From contig NZ_BMJE01000005.1 in assembly GCF_014642915.1 (NCBI RefSeq), positions 1 through 64,000 on the forward strand: a stretch of DNA of 64,000 bases. Direction: 5' to 3'. The position numbers and the translations under genes were made by a program. Shown in pieces: positions 52,425-61,638 of the stretch. Origin of the DNA: Flavobacterium suaedae. GTDB taxonomy: Bacteria; Bacteroidota; Bacteroidia; Flavobacteriales; Flavobacteriaceae. The stretch's first letter is position 1; each line of letters begins with the position of its first letter. The notes beneath the pieces are model-generated. The model saw only the letters and a list, made by a program, of their open reading frames with translations. It made no database searches and was not told the DNA's origin.

Positions 52425-55400
52425 ATTTTGAATCGGTCTATTGGTAGTAAGGTGTTTTGTTCGCTTACTAAGATAGGGGAGTCATTTTTATCAAAAATAC
52501 GTTTACTTACGTATCCGTTATTATGAATAACTCTTACATGTTCACTATCATTTGATACTACTTTTAATAAATCAAAGTCAGGATCAAAAGAGCCGTTATT
52601 ACCTTTTTTCTTGAAGATGAATTCAGGAACTTTATTGGCGTCTACAGTAAACTGTATTGCATCGGGGTATAATGTTCCGTTTTCTTCAAAATAGCTAACT
52701 TGCTCAGCTTCTACACCATGAATTAATGATAATTGTTCAGCTAACTGACTAAAGATAACACTTATATTATCCCAAGTATTCCAAGAAGCATCACGGTTTA
52801 TAGTGATTTCTTCACCCATACATTCATATACTCTAGGAAAGTAACCCATAGAGTCAAAATGTCTTATCTCAGGGCTTTCTCCTTCCAATCTCTCATAAAG
52901 ATTATCCATTGCCTTGAAAGTGAACTGAATTAATCGTTCTTTTTCAACACCAACCTGAGAATCTTTTATTTCAAAGTTTGAGTTACAAGGTATAAGTTCA
53001 GGGTTTTCAAACTCATCTCTGTCATCACAATTACACGGTAATGCCTTTTCAACTTTAAGTCCAATACTATCAGCTTGTAATATAGTAAGTGATGTAGGTA
53101 CTTTTGTTATCCAAGGTTTACCTTCTTTTTCAGGAGTGATTTCTTTGAATTCCTCAGTAAGAGAGAAATAAAGTTCATCTTCAGGACTAGGGTCCATTTC
53201 TCCATTCCAAATTTTACCTGTATCAAGGTACATCATTACTGCATTTTCAAAACCTGGACGAACAGTTACGTTTACACGTGCCATACCTGATTGCATAAAA
53301 CTTCTGAAAATAGGATCATCACTATCATTATAATTATATAATGAAGACCAACTTTCTCTACCAGCCCAATAGTAAGGATAGAAGTTATAAGACATGATAT
53401 TCCACTCAAATGCTTGTTCCATGAACTTAACAAAGCTGGAGTAATCATCTAATTGTTCTCCTAGAGTAACTTCATAGTTTGTAAATCCTCCATTGTTATG
53501 CATGCGCTTACCATAAGTACGGGCTGCATTAGGGTTTTGGTCAATTAAATAAGAAAGACAGTTTTTCTTCAATACAGAGTTTTCTATTTCACGATAGAAA
53601 CCAGGGTTTGTTTTAACTTTTTCTTCAACTACTGTTTGAGTGTTCTTAACTTTCTCATTATATTCAGCTAATTTTTCTTCATAAGCATCTATAATAGCTT
53701 TGAAAGTTTTCATTTGCCAGTTTTTGTAAGTTTCAGGAGTTCGTTTGCAACTTACAGAGACAGAAACATCTCCTGCGACATGATTCCCACTTGTGAATGA
53801 TATAGGAATCTCCTTTGCATAATTTGAATTAAGATATCCATCTAGTTCAATACGATTTCTACCAGTGTTATAAGATTGGTTTGCAGGAGCATTTTTAGTT
53901 AAATTTCCAACTGTTAGAGAAATAAAGAAACCATTGCTATCCACGTTTGAATTAACGGCATTATAAATCCCTGTTGCTGTAACAGCTTTATACCCTTCTG
54001 GTACGGTTATTTTACCGTTACCAGACTCACCCTCTACATGGTTGATTAGTGGTCCTCCTTGATTCCATTTTACGCTAAAAGATTCACCTAAGGCAATATG
54101 TTCTACTGGCTCAGCTTCTATTTCTACGTTAAACTCACTTGCCCATATAGCTGCAGTGTGTGTATAAACATCTCTAAAGTCTCTTAACCTTATTATCTCG
54201 TCTGTTTCTTTTCTGGGGTCTATAGGCTTTGAAATTCCAATATCTTGGCTCTCACTTTCATTATCTATTGGTATCAATCCAAGAGTATGAAGTTTTGCAG
54301 GTTCAGGAATCATAAATTCCAAAATCATACGCTTACCATAGTTTACAATTTGGTTTTTGTATAATTTATCTACCCAACGGTATACTCCAACTACGTGTTC
54401 ACTTCCTTGGCGGTTATCAAAACCATGTTTGTTGTTTTCTTCAAATTCTTCAATAACTTTTCTTACACGTTCCTCTTTAACTTTCTGGACTACTCTGTCC
54501 ATTGCTCTTTCAGTTATCTCCTGTGCAACTGTTTGAGCTTGACGTGTACTGTTCTCTCTGGAATTACTATTCGCATAACTAAGTCCTGCATTAAGGTTTA
54601 AAGTAGTATTTGTACCTAATTTACTTGATAGCCCTGTATTTACAAAACCAGATTTATCCTGACTCTCCTGTATAATCTGACTAACTTCAGATTGCATTTC
54701 AAACCTATCGGAAGTTGTAGTATCTCTTAATTGTTCACTTTCACTTTCAGTAGAAGTAGTAGTGGTTTCCTCACTACGTCTAAGTAAGCGTGTAGCTCTT
54801 TCTTTATATTCACGAGCCATGATATTCTCAATATGAGATACTTCACCCTCTACATAACACTGAATTGTTTGTTCTACTTTTTTGTAGTCCTGTACTCCTA
54901 AATTTCTGAAACCAAAACCAGACGGGATAAAGGCATTGTCAGTAGTATTTCGAACAGGTTCTGATAGTGAGTTACAATCATCTCCTGTTGCAAGTGTAGT
55001 AAAACAGTTCGCAAACTTAGTGTATACCTGTTCAATTTTTTTAGAACAACCGTTAGTAAACTGAATATCAAAATCTAATAAAGTAGAGTCATCTCCTCTG
55101 TCTTTATGAGTTCGGGTTTTGTATATATTATCTAGTTGTAATGAATTACCATCACGTTTAACATTAGGAGAGTTAATAACATCTGTAGATACAGTATCAC
55201 TAGGAGTAGTTAATGTAACTGTTACATTTTCTACTTCCCATGATTTATCAGGCACTCCTATAGATATACTATAAACTCTGTCTAAGCCTATGTCATTATT
55301 ACAAACAGTTGCTGAAAATGGTTCTACCAAAGTTGCGCTTCTGGTTGGAATGTTGATACCATTGTGGTTTATGACCCTGGGCTGTATATCAGCATTTTGC

Positions 55401-56545
55401 ACTAATGTATTGGTAGCTTCTTCTACAGCAGTACTTAGTGGAGCATACATTGCACTATAAGTTGTATGCCCTTCAAAAACTGTAGTAGTGTCTTCAGGTA
55501 AATTAGACTTAACTACTCTTTTTGCCTGCGGTCTTCCGGCAGTATGTAGAACTTCTACAAGTGTATCATAACTTTCTGAAGAAAGTTCTGTTTGCATTTT
55601 AGTTGCAGAAACCTCATCTCCATAATCAAATGTGAATTCTGGAATGTCCGGATACGGTACTCGTGAAGGTGCTTGGCAGGGGTCTTTTTCATTATACTCA
55701 ACAGCAGGATCTTTAGCAGCACAATATTCTTTACGAGCACTCTCAACATCCTGGGCATATTTCTCCAGAGCAGGTTTGTGTGTAGTGTCATAATCTTTTT
55801 GAGCTTTTTCCCGAGCTGCTGTATATTCTTTTTGATATTTTTTCTCAGATTTTTTCAGCTCTTTTTTAAGAGTATCATATTTTTCTAATCTATAAGAAGC
55901 AGCAGCTCTGGCAAGCCTTTTTTCTAATTTTTTATCCTGTGTTAAAGGGTATAAAGTTCCCGGTGTCATTCCTTCAGTAGCTTCTCTCTCCCCATAGTAT
56001 TGACCGAATAATTCCTTAGGTAATACTACACTTGCATTTAATAGTTTTTGGTTAAGTTCAGAAAGTGTACCTGAAGCTTTTTTATCCATATTTTTGTACA
56101 CGTGGTCAGCCAGAAGCACCTGCATTAATGCATCTTTAGCCTGAACTGATTTCTGTGTAATAACCTGGTAGAATAAATCATCCCATAACTTTTCGTGATC
56201 CGATGTAGTTAATTCAGCACTAACTTTTAGAGATTCAGCTTGTAGGTCGTCTTCTATGTAAGACTTTCTATTGCGTACAATCCATTGCGAAAAACTGTAA
56301 AGCTCACTAAAGTTTTGTTTTACCGCATCTTTTGTAGCGTAAAGAGGAAGGTAACTTTCAGCGGCTGCTGTTAAAACTTCATACTTGGTCTTTCCATTAA
56401 GAGAGGAAACAGGACCATAAAAAACTGATGTTTTCGAATCTACCGGTTGAAGTACTCGCCTTATAGGGGCTTCTTTTTCTTCAGGTAATTGAGGAGATCT
56501 TACACTTGTAAAGCGAAAGAGGGTAGTAGCAACTTCATTGCTCAT
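52421..56545 (-). CDS. Giant protein of unknown family heading the toxin operon
   Basis: 1374 residues, starts MSNEVATTLFRFTSVRSPQL, no signal peptide or TM helix. Residues about 210-290 are a Lys/Glu-rich coiled coil (TLKKELKKSEKKYQKEYTAAREKAQKDY). About 595-680 is Ser/Thr/Glu-rich (EETTTTSTESESEQLRDTTTSDRFE) with Asn-rich repeats (TTLNLNAGLSYANSNSRENS), then long helices. KRMILEFMIPEPAKLHTLGL is near 735. Beta-rich domains near 870-950, and two Cys pairs (ALPCNCDDRDEFENPELIPCN). Not recognised. May be a carrier, structural or injection-associated protein for the toxin. Confidence 0.7.
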   Translation of the reverse strand: MSNEVATTLFRFTSVRSPQLPEEKEAPIRRVLQPVDSKTSVFYGPVSSLNGKTKYEVLTAAAESYLPLYATKDAVKQNFSELYSFSQWIVRNRKSYIEDDLQAESLKVSAELTTSDHEKLWDDLFYQVITQKSVQAKDALMQVLLADHVYKNMDKKASGTLSELNQKLLNASVVLPKELFGQYYGEREATEGMTPGTLYPLTQDKKLEKRLARAAASYRLEKYDTLKKELKKSEKKYQKEYTAAREKAQKDYDTTHKPALEKYAQDVESARKEYCAAKDPAVEYNEKDPCQAPSRVPYPDIPEFTFDYGDEVSATKMQTELSSESYDTLVEVLHTAGRPQAKRVVKSNLPEDTTTVFEGHTTYSAMYAPLSTAVEEATNTLVQNADIQPRVINHNGINIPTRSATLVEPFSATVCNNDIGLDRVYSISIGVPDKSWEVENVTVTLTTPSDTVSTDVINSPNVKRDGNSLQLDNIYKTRTHKDRGDDSTLLDFDIQFTNGCSKKIEQVYTKFANCFTTLATGDDCNSLSEPVRNTTDNAFIPSGFGFRNLGVQDYKKVEQTIQCYVEGEVSHIENIMAREYKERATRLLRRSEETTTTSTESESEQLRDTTTSDRFEMQSEVSQIIQESQDKSGFVNTGLSSKLGTNTTLNLNAGLSYANSNSRENSTRQAQTVAQEITERAMDRVVQKVKEERVRKVIEEFEENNKHGFDNRQGSEHVVGVYRWVDKLYKNQIVNYGKRMILEFMIPEPAKLHTLGLIPIDNESESQDIGISKPIDPRKETDEIIRLRDFRDVYTHTAAIWASEFNVEIEAEPVEHIALGESFSVKWNQGGPLINHVEGESGNGKITVPEGYKAVTATGIYNAVNSNVDSNGFFISLTVGNLTKNAPANQSYNTGRNRIELDGYLNSNYAKEIPISFTSGNHVAGDVSVSVSCKRTPETYKNWQMKTFKAIIDAYEEKLAEYNEKVKNTQTVVEEKVKTNPGFYREIENSVLKKNCLSYLIDQNPNAARTYGKRMHNNGGFTNYEVTLGEQLDDYSSFVKFMEQAFEWNIMSYNFYPYYWAGRESWSSLYNYNDSDDPIFRSFMQSGMARVNVTVRPGFENAVMMYLDTGKIWNGEMDPSPEDELYFSLTEEFKEITPEKEGKPWITKVPTSLTILQADSIGLKVEKALPCNCDDRDEFENPELIPCNSNFEIKDSQVGVEKERLIQFTFKAMDNLYERLEGESPEIRHFDSMGYFPRVYECMGEEITINRDASWNTWDNISVIFSQLAEQLSLIHGVEAEQVSYFEENGTLYPDAIQFTVDANKVPEFIFKKKGNNGSFDPDFDLLKVVSNDSEHVRVIHNNGYVSKRIFDKNDSPILVSEQNTLLPIDRFKI

Positions 56546-56667
56546 GTTAAAGTTAAATTTGGCAAATATTGCTCCTGATTTTGTATAGAAATAAGTTTCA
56601 GGGCTAGTAATATTCCCAAAGGGGAAGAAGTATTAAAGATGATAATTCAAATTCTGAATTAACATTG

Positions 56668-56675
56668 CAAAGATA
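56668..56675 (-). promoter_or_regulatory. -7 promoter element of the toxin operon
   Basis: Minus-strand TATCTTTG fits TAnnTTTG. The inferred leader is about 117 bases; no hairpin or sORF seen in it. Confidence 0.5.
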
Positions 56676-56751
56676 CGAATTTTTTTAATAATTGTAATAA
56701 AAAAATAAATCTCTTAATTATTTAATTTTAAACAGCTAAGAGATTTATTTG

Positions 56752-57147
56752 TGGAGCCGCCGGGAATCGAACCCGGGTCCAAACAGGCAATTCAATAGCT
56801 TTCTACACGTTTAGTTCTCATTTACATTTTCGATATTACGATAGGTTGAAAACTACCACGTAATACTTAGCTTCTAAAATTTCGAAGCCTTTCCGAAGCA
56901 AAAAGACTTCTAGGTTTACTTTTACGGTCCTTCTAATCGAAACGCCATAAACCAAGGCTTTTCAGAAGGATCCCGCCTCCCTGCCTTGCAGGGACGTGGC
57001 TATATTCTTACTATAAATTCAGAATTAAGCAGCAAGAGCGTAGTTATTTTCGCCGTTTAAAAGTTTGAGACATGAGTTACAGGATATGTCCCCGTTCCTG
57101 ACGTGCTTACCATCCAATTCGACCTGCTGTCAAAACCAGTCGGCCCC
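56752..57147 (-). ncRNA. ssrA: Transfer-messenger RNA (tmRNA)
   Basis: 396 bases. 5' end GGGGCCGACTGGTTTTGACA (57147 downward) and 3' end with T-loop GGGTTCGATTCCC and the encoded CCA (56752) form the tRNA-like part. The tag frame (57025-57054) reads GENNYALAA-stop, matching the flavobacterial tag. Rescues stalled ribosomes with SmpB. Next to the toxin island; ssrA is a well-known integration site, but I saw no attachment repeat. Confidence 0.97.
57025..57054 (-). other. tmRNA proteolysis tag frame
   Basis: Minus-strand GGC GAA AAT AAC TAC GCT CTT GCT GCT TAA, encoding GENNYALAA. The C-terminal ALAA is the ClpXP degradation signal. Confidence 0.93.
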
Positions 57148-57199
57148 ATTGAATTTTAGTAACGATAATGCAAAATCAATACCAGTTTTTACAAGGCAG

Positions 57200-57207
57200 C
57201 AAAGATA
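57200..57207 (-). promoter_or_regulatory. -7 promoter element of ssrA
   Basis: Minus-strand TATCTTTG (plus CAAAGATA) fits TAnnTTTG. The inferred start leaves a 5' leader of about 48 bases to be trimmed. Confidence 0.5.
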
Positions 57208-57343
57208 GCAATTTAGTTTTTAAGTTTAATTTAATTTCACGTATATTTGGGCTTCTAATTGTATTAAATATTACAATATTTACAATATATGTTGTAATCT
57301 TTTGTAAATCACGTAAAAGCTCCAAAAATTTTAAAATATTACA

Positions 57344-58552
57344 ATGAAACTTGGTATAATAAAAGAAAGAAAAAATCCACCTGACAGAAGAGTCGTATTT
57401 TCACCTGACAAACTTGCAGAACTAAAGCAAAAATATCCCCAAGTGACAATAAAAGTTGAATCTTCTGATATACGGGTTTTTAGTGATGAGGAGTACCGTG
57501 ATTTAGATATTGAAGTTACAGAAGATATTACCGATTGTGATGTTTTTGTAGGGGTTAAAGAAGTCCCTGTGGCTAATTTAATACCGAATAAGAAATATTT
57601 TTTCTTTTCTCATACTATTAAAAAACAGCCTTATAATCAAAAGTTGTTGCAAACTATACTTGACAATGATATAACATTGTATGATCATGAAACTATAGTT
57701 AATGAAGGAGGTAAAAGACTTATAGGTTTTGGGCGCTATGCAGGTATAGTAGGGGCTTATAACGGTTTTAGGGCCTTTGGTATTAAGTATGAGTTGTATA
57801 ATTTGCCTAAGGCAGAAACATTATCAGATAGAGAGGCTTTAATAGCTCAGTTGAAAAAGATAAAGAATACTTTACCATCTATAAAAATAGTACTTACAGG
57901 GAAAGGTAAAGTTGGTATGGGGGCTAAGGAAATTCTTGACGCCATGAAAATAAAAGAGGTTTCGCCTGACGATTATTTAAACAAGAAATACACTGAGCCT
58001 GTCTACTCACAAATTGATGTACTGGATTATAATAAAAGGAAAGACGGTAAAGTTTTAAACAATAAAGACTTTTACAATAATGCTTCTGAATATGAATCCG
58101 ACTTTGAAAAGTTTACAAAGGTTTCAGATATGTTTATAGCAGGACATTTTTTTGGGAATAATGCGCCGGCTATTCTAACTCAAAATATGCTTAAATCTAA
58201 AGATAACAAAATAAAGGTTATTGCTGATATTTCCTGTGATATTGATGGTCCTATAGCCAGTACAATACGCTCTTCTACAATAGCGGAGCCTTTATATGGA
58301 TATTATCCATCAGAAGGTAAGGAAGTTGATGTTTTTCACCCAGGGGCTATAGTTGTTATGGCTGTAGATAATTTACCTTGTGAACTTCCTAAAGATGCAA
58401 GTATAGGGTTTGGAAAAATGTTTTTAGAAAATGTTATTCCTGCATTTTTTAATAATGATAAAAATGGAGTTTTAGCCAGAGCTAAAATCACAGAAAACGG
58501 AAAACTCACCGAACGATTTAAATACCTGAAAGGTTACGTAACTGAGAAATAA
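57344..58552 (+). CDS. NAD(P)-dependent alanine/saccharopine dehydrogenase-like enzyme
   Basis: 402 residues. MKLGIIKERKNPPDRRVVFSP is the AlaDH/PNT N-terminal signature (Lys-Glu-x-x-x-x-E/D-R-R substrate site); KIVLTGKGKVGMGAKEILDAM is a GxGxxG-type nucleotide site. ADISCDIDGPIASTIRSSTIAEP is typical of the lysine-type saccharopine dehydrogenase (Lys1) side of this family. I favour saccharopine/alanine dehydrogenase-like with no assigned substrate. Single gene. Confidence 0.8.
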   Translation: MKLGIIKERKNPPDRRVVFSPDKLAELKQKYPQVTIKVESSDIRVFSDEEYRDLDIEVTEDITDCDVFVGVKEVPVANLIPNKKYFFFSHTIKKQPYNQKLLQTILDNDITLYDHETIVNEGGKRLIGFGRYAGIVGAYNGFRAFGIKYELYNLPKAETLSDREALIAQLKKIKNTLPSIKIVLTGKGKVGMGAKEILDAMKIKEVSPDDYLNKKYTEPVYSQIDVLDYNKRKDGKVLNNKDFYNNASEYESDFEKFTKVSDMFIAGHFFGNNAPAILTQNMLKSKDNKIKVIADISCDIDGPIASTIRSSTIAEPLYGYYPSEGKEVDVFHPGAIVVMAVDNLPCELPKDASIGFGKMFLENVIPAFFNNDKNGVLARAKITENGKLTERFKYLKGYVTEK

Positions 58553-58580
58553 AAAAAGCCCCAAATTTCGGGGCTTTTTT
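58552..58580 (+). terminator. Terminator of the dehydrogenase gene
   Basis: AAAAAAAGCCCCAAATTTCGGGGCTTTTTT; stem AGCCCC/GGGGCT. It starts at the last base of the stop codon. Confidence 0.92.
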
Positions 58581-58610
58581 AATATATGTACAAAACCTAA
58601 ATTAGTTTCT

Positions 58611-58618
58611 TAAATTTG
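58611..58618 (+). promoter_or_regulatory. -7 promoter element of the sensor-regulator
   Basis: TAAATTTG fits TAnnTTTG, 25 bases before the ATG. Confidence 0.55.
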
Positions 58619-58642
58619 GGTTTGAAACAGCAATTTATATAA

Positions 58643-61396
58643 ATGTATTTTAAGAAGCTCTTATTAGTAATAGTATTTCCGCTATTATGTTTTAATAGTA
58701 ATGCGCAAGAATTACTCCCGTTTGTAAAGAATTTCTCAAAAGCAGAATATGTAGGGGATAATCAAGTCTGGAGTATTACTCAGGCTGAAGACAATGCTAT
58801 ATATTTTGCTAATCATCATTACTTTTTACGCTATAATGGTGTGAAGTGGGAAAAATACTCTCTTCCGAACAAAACTATTATACGTTCGGTATTTGCTGAT
58901 GATAACCGTATTTATTGTGGCTCATATAAAGAGTTTGGCTACTGGAAGCGGATGAATGGTAAAATGGTATACCAATCAATATCAGAAGATAAAGATCTTT
59001 TTACAGGAAGTGCTATAAATGAAGAAATATGGAAAATATTTAAACATAATGAGAATGTTTATTTCCAGTCTTTTAATGAGTTGTACAGATATAACGGTAG
59101 TGCGGTAAAAAAGATAGAGTTGCCTTCTCAAATTTCATACTGTTATATTATAGATGATATTATATATGCAGCTTCGGTTAGAAATGGTGTTTATAAAATG
59201 GTGAATGATTCCTTTATACTTGTAGAGGAATGGGCAGCGTTAAAGAACAATATTATACATGGGCTGATAAAGAATGATGACAAGATTTACGCTTTTACAA
59301 AAAACAGCGGAGTATATGTAGAAGAAAATAATATTCTTAAGGTATGGAACAACCCTATAAACGATGTACTTAAAAACAGTGTTATTCTTTCAGTAAAGTT
59401 TATAAATGATACTACTTTGGCTGTAGGCACATCTCTTAAAGGGTTGTATATTATTGATTTAAAAGATAATTCGTATAAAAATATAAATAGGCAAAATGCT
59501 TTAAAAAATAATGCAGTGTTGTCTATAACTATGGATAGAGAGAAAAACTTATGGCTGGGATTAGATAACGGTATTTCTCACGTTGAAGTTAATTCTCCCA
59601 TATCAATATTTACTGATAATTCCGGGTTATTAGGGTCTGTATATTCCTTAGCAGCTATAAATAACAGTCAAGGTTATATATTAGGCTCTAATCATGGTGT
59701 GTTTATATATGATGGGCAAATACTTACCGGTGTACCAAATTCTCAGGGGCAGGTATGGGATATTTACCCCTATAATAATGAGTTTATTATAGGGCATAAC
59801 GATGGTACTTATGTATATAATAAAGAAGGGCTTAATAAAATAAACAATATAAATGGAGGTTGGAATTTTTTAAGGACAGGGTATGATAACGCTTATTTTC
59901 AAACCAATTATTCGGGAATTGTTGTTTATCCTAACATAGCAGAACTAAACAATTGGAAAATATTAGATAGCATTGCTAAACCAATACGTAATATTGCCCA
60001 AAATAGTGGAATGGAATTGTGGGCAGCAGATAGCCACAAAGGACTGTACCGGATACTATATGACAATGAGTTTAATGTAAGTAGCGTAGAAAATGTATCT
60101 CAAAAAAATGATATAGGTAATGATTATAATGTAAAACTATTTAATTATAAAAATGAAGTTCTTTTCTATATAGGGGATTCCTGGTATACGTATAATAGAA
60201 TAGAAGATAAATTAATACGTAATGCTGTTTTTAGTAAAGAGTTTAAAGGGATAAGTGACATTATACCGATTGATGATATCAGTTTTATAGTTATTAGAGA
60301 AGGGTATATGTACCTTATAACTCACGAAGAAGATGAGTTTCATTGGAAATTACTTTCAGATAAATACTACCAGGGACGCTTAATAGTTGAGAATACTCAA
60401 GTGTATAAAAAAGATGATTGGTTGTTAATAAATCTGGATGACGGGTTCTTGGCTTTTAATCCTAACGATAGTATTGTTGAAATGCCTGAAATAAAAATAG
60501 AAGGTTTTTACAAAGGTGAATTAATAACAGGAGAAACAGAAATTAAATACAATCAACCTGTAGAAATAAATATTATAAGTGGTTATTATGGTTATAACAG
60601 ACCTGATTTATTCTATAAACTCAATGATGACGATATAGAGCATATCATTGAAGGAAAAACTACTCTTAATAATTTAAATAGCGGTAACCAAAAAGTTGTT
60701 GTCTACTATAATAAAGGCGGAAAGCAAATAGAAGCAGGAAGATACGAGTTTACTGTTGCTAAACCATGGTATTTTTCGTCTTTAATGATAGCGCTATATA
60801 TTATTACCATAGCAGGTATTTTCTTTTTGTATTACAGATGGAATAAAGTAAGATATCTCCAAAAAATCAGATTAAACGAAGAGGAGCTGAGACATAAAAA
60901 AGAAATATTGGAGCTTGAAATGGAAGCCGAAAATAAGCTGAGAGAGCAAGAGTATGAGAAGAAAAAGTTGGAAGTTGAGGTGCAAACTAAAGCCTCGGAA
61001 GTAGCAGGGAAATCACTTTCTATAGCCAAACACAGTGAAATGATTGACAAGATACAGGAAGTACTTGGAGAGGAAACAAATGCTAATAAGCTTAAATCAA
61101 AAATAAAAAGGGTTATAAAGTCGAGTTCTATAAATAAAAATGAATGGGAAACTTTTGAGAAGAACTTAATTAAAAGCCATGAAGATTTTGTGGAAAGACT
61201 TACTCAAAAATATCCCGCACTTACCTCTAAGGACATTAAACTTTGTATTTATTTAAAAATGAATTTGTCTTCAAAAGAAATAGCTCCTTTAATGGGAATA
61301 TCCTATAGAGGAGTAGAACTCCATCGATATAGATTAAGAAAAAAGTTAGATATTACTACAGAAGAGAGCCTTTCCAGATTTATGATAACTTTATAA
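58643..61396 (+). CDS. Transmembrane regulator: periplasmic propeller, Y_Y_Y domain, LuxR-type HTH
   Basis: 917 residues. Signal peptide (FKKLLLVIVFPLLCFNSNAQ). Residues 25-610 contain beta-propeller repeats of the two-component regulator type (LWLGLDNGISHVEVNS, GYILGSNHGVFIYDG). Y_Y_Y-like domain at about 640-700 (YGYNRPDLFYKLNDDD). TM helix near 709-731 (LMIALYIITIAGIFFLYY), a coiled coil (EELRHKKEILELEMEAENK), and a C-terminal HTH: LTSKDIKLCIYLKMNLSSKEIAPLMGISYRGVELHRYRLRKKL (about 862-905). No kinase or receiver: a one-component sensor-regulator, probably of the adjacent susC gene. Confidence 0.92.
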   Translation: MYFKKLLLVIVFPLLCFNSNAQELLPFVKNFSKAEYVGDNQVWSITQAEDNAIYFANHHYFLRYNGVKWEKYSLPNKTIIRSVFADDNRIYCGSYKEFGYWKRMNGKMVYQSISEDKDLFTGSAINEEIWKIFKHNENVYFQSFNELYRYNGSAVKKIELPSQISYCYIIDDIIYAASVRNGVYKMVNDSFILVEEWAALKNNIIHGLIKNDDKIYAFTKNSGVYVEENNILKVWNNPINDVLKNSVILSVKFINDTTLAVGTSLKGLYIIDLKDNSYKNINRQNALKNNAVLSITMDREKNLWLGLDNGISHVEVNSPISIFTDNSGLLGSVYSLAAINNSQGYILGSNHGVFIYDGQILTGVPNSQGQVWDIYPYNNEFIIGHNDGTYVYNKEGLNKINNINGGWNFLRTGYDNAYFQTNYSGIVVYPNIAELNNWKILDSIAKPIRNIAQNSGMELWAADSHKGLYRILYDNEFNVSSVENVSQKNDIGNDYNVKLFNYKNEVLFYIGDSWYTYNRIEDKLIRNAVFSKEFKGISDIIPIDDISFIVIREGYMYLITHEEDEFHWKLLSDKYYQGRLIVENTQVYKKDDWLLINLDDGFLAFNPNDSIVEMPEIKIEGFYKGELITGETEIKYNQPVEINIISGYYGYNRPDLFYKLNDDDIEHIIEGKTTLNNLNSGNQKVVVYYNKGGKQIEAGRYEFTVAKPWYFSSLMIALYIITIAGIFFLYYRWNKVRYLQKIRLNEEELRHKKEILELEMEAENKLREQEYEKKKLEVEVQTKASEVAGKSLSIAKHSEMIDKIQEVLGEETNANKLKSKIKRVIKSSSINKNEWETFEKNLIKSHEDFVERLTQKYPALTSKDIKLCIYLKMNLSSKEIAPLMGISYRGVELHRYRLRKKLDITTEESLSRFMITL

Positions 61397-61430
61397 AAAT
61401 GCTTTTATTTTTATAAAAAAAGCATTTATT
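61397..61430 (+). terminator. Terminator after the regulator gene
   Basis: AAATGCTTTT ... AAAAGCATTT followed by ATTTAATTT; AT-rich stem right after the stop codon. The 242-base gap from here to susC has no gene. Confidence 0.75.
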
Positions 61431-61455
61431 TAATTTATTTATTTCGTTTTTATAA

Positions 61456-61558
61456 TACATCATTACTACATCATTTACTCTTTTTTTGATGTAGCTATTT
61501 ATATTTTAAAGTTCTTATTTATAGTATTTTAAAATTTTATAAAACTATTTTGATGTAG
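61456..61558. repeat. TACATCA/TGATGTA operator-like repeat cluster
   Basis: TACATCATTAC (61456-61466) and TACATCATTTAC (61467-61478) are tandem; TGATGTA occurs inverted at 61487-61493 and again at 61551-61557. Four copies of a 7-base core within 103 bases, 45 or more bases before the susC -7 box. Candidate binding site of the upstream regulator. Confidence 0.55.
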
Positions 61559-61602
61559 TATTGATAGGGCTATATTAGTATCTCTATAACGTTTTAGTTG
61601 TT

Positions 61603-61610
61603 TACATTTG
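61603..61610 (+). promoter_or_regulatory. -7 promoter element of susC
   Basis: TACATTTG fits TAnnTTTG, 28 bases before the susC ATG. Confidence 0.6.
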
Positions 61611-61638
61611 AAGTACGTTAATTTTATCTAAATGTAAT

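Noticed and set aside
56752-57147. Mobile element attachment site at ssrA
   Set aside because: I looked for a duplicated 3' end of tmRNA at the island edges (near 47230 and 56600) and saw none; no integrase gene is present.
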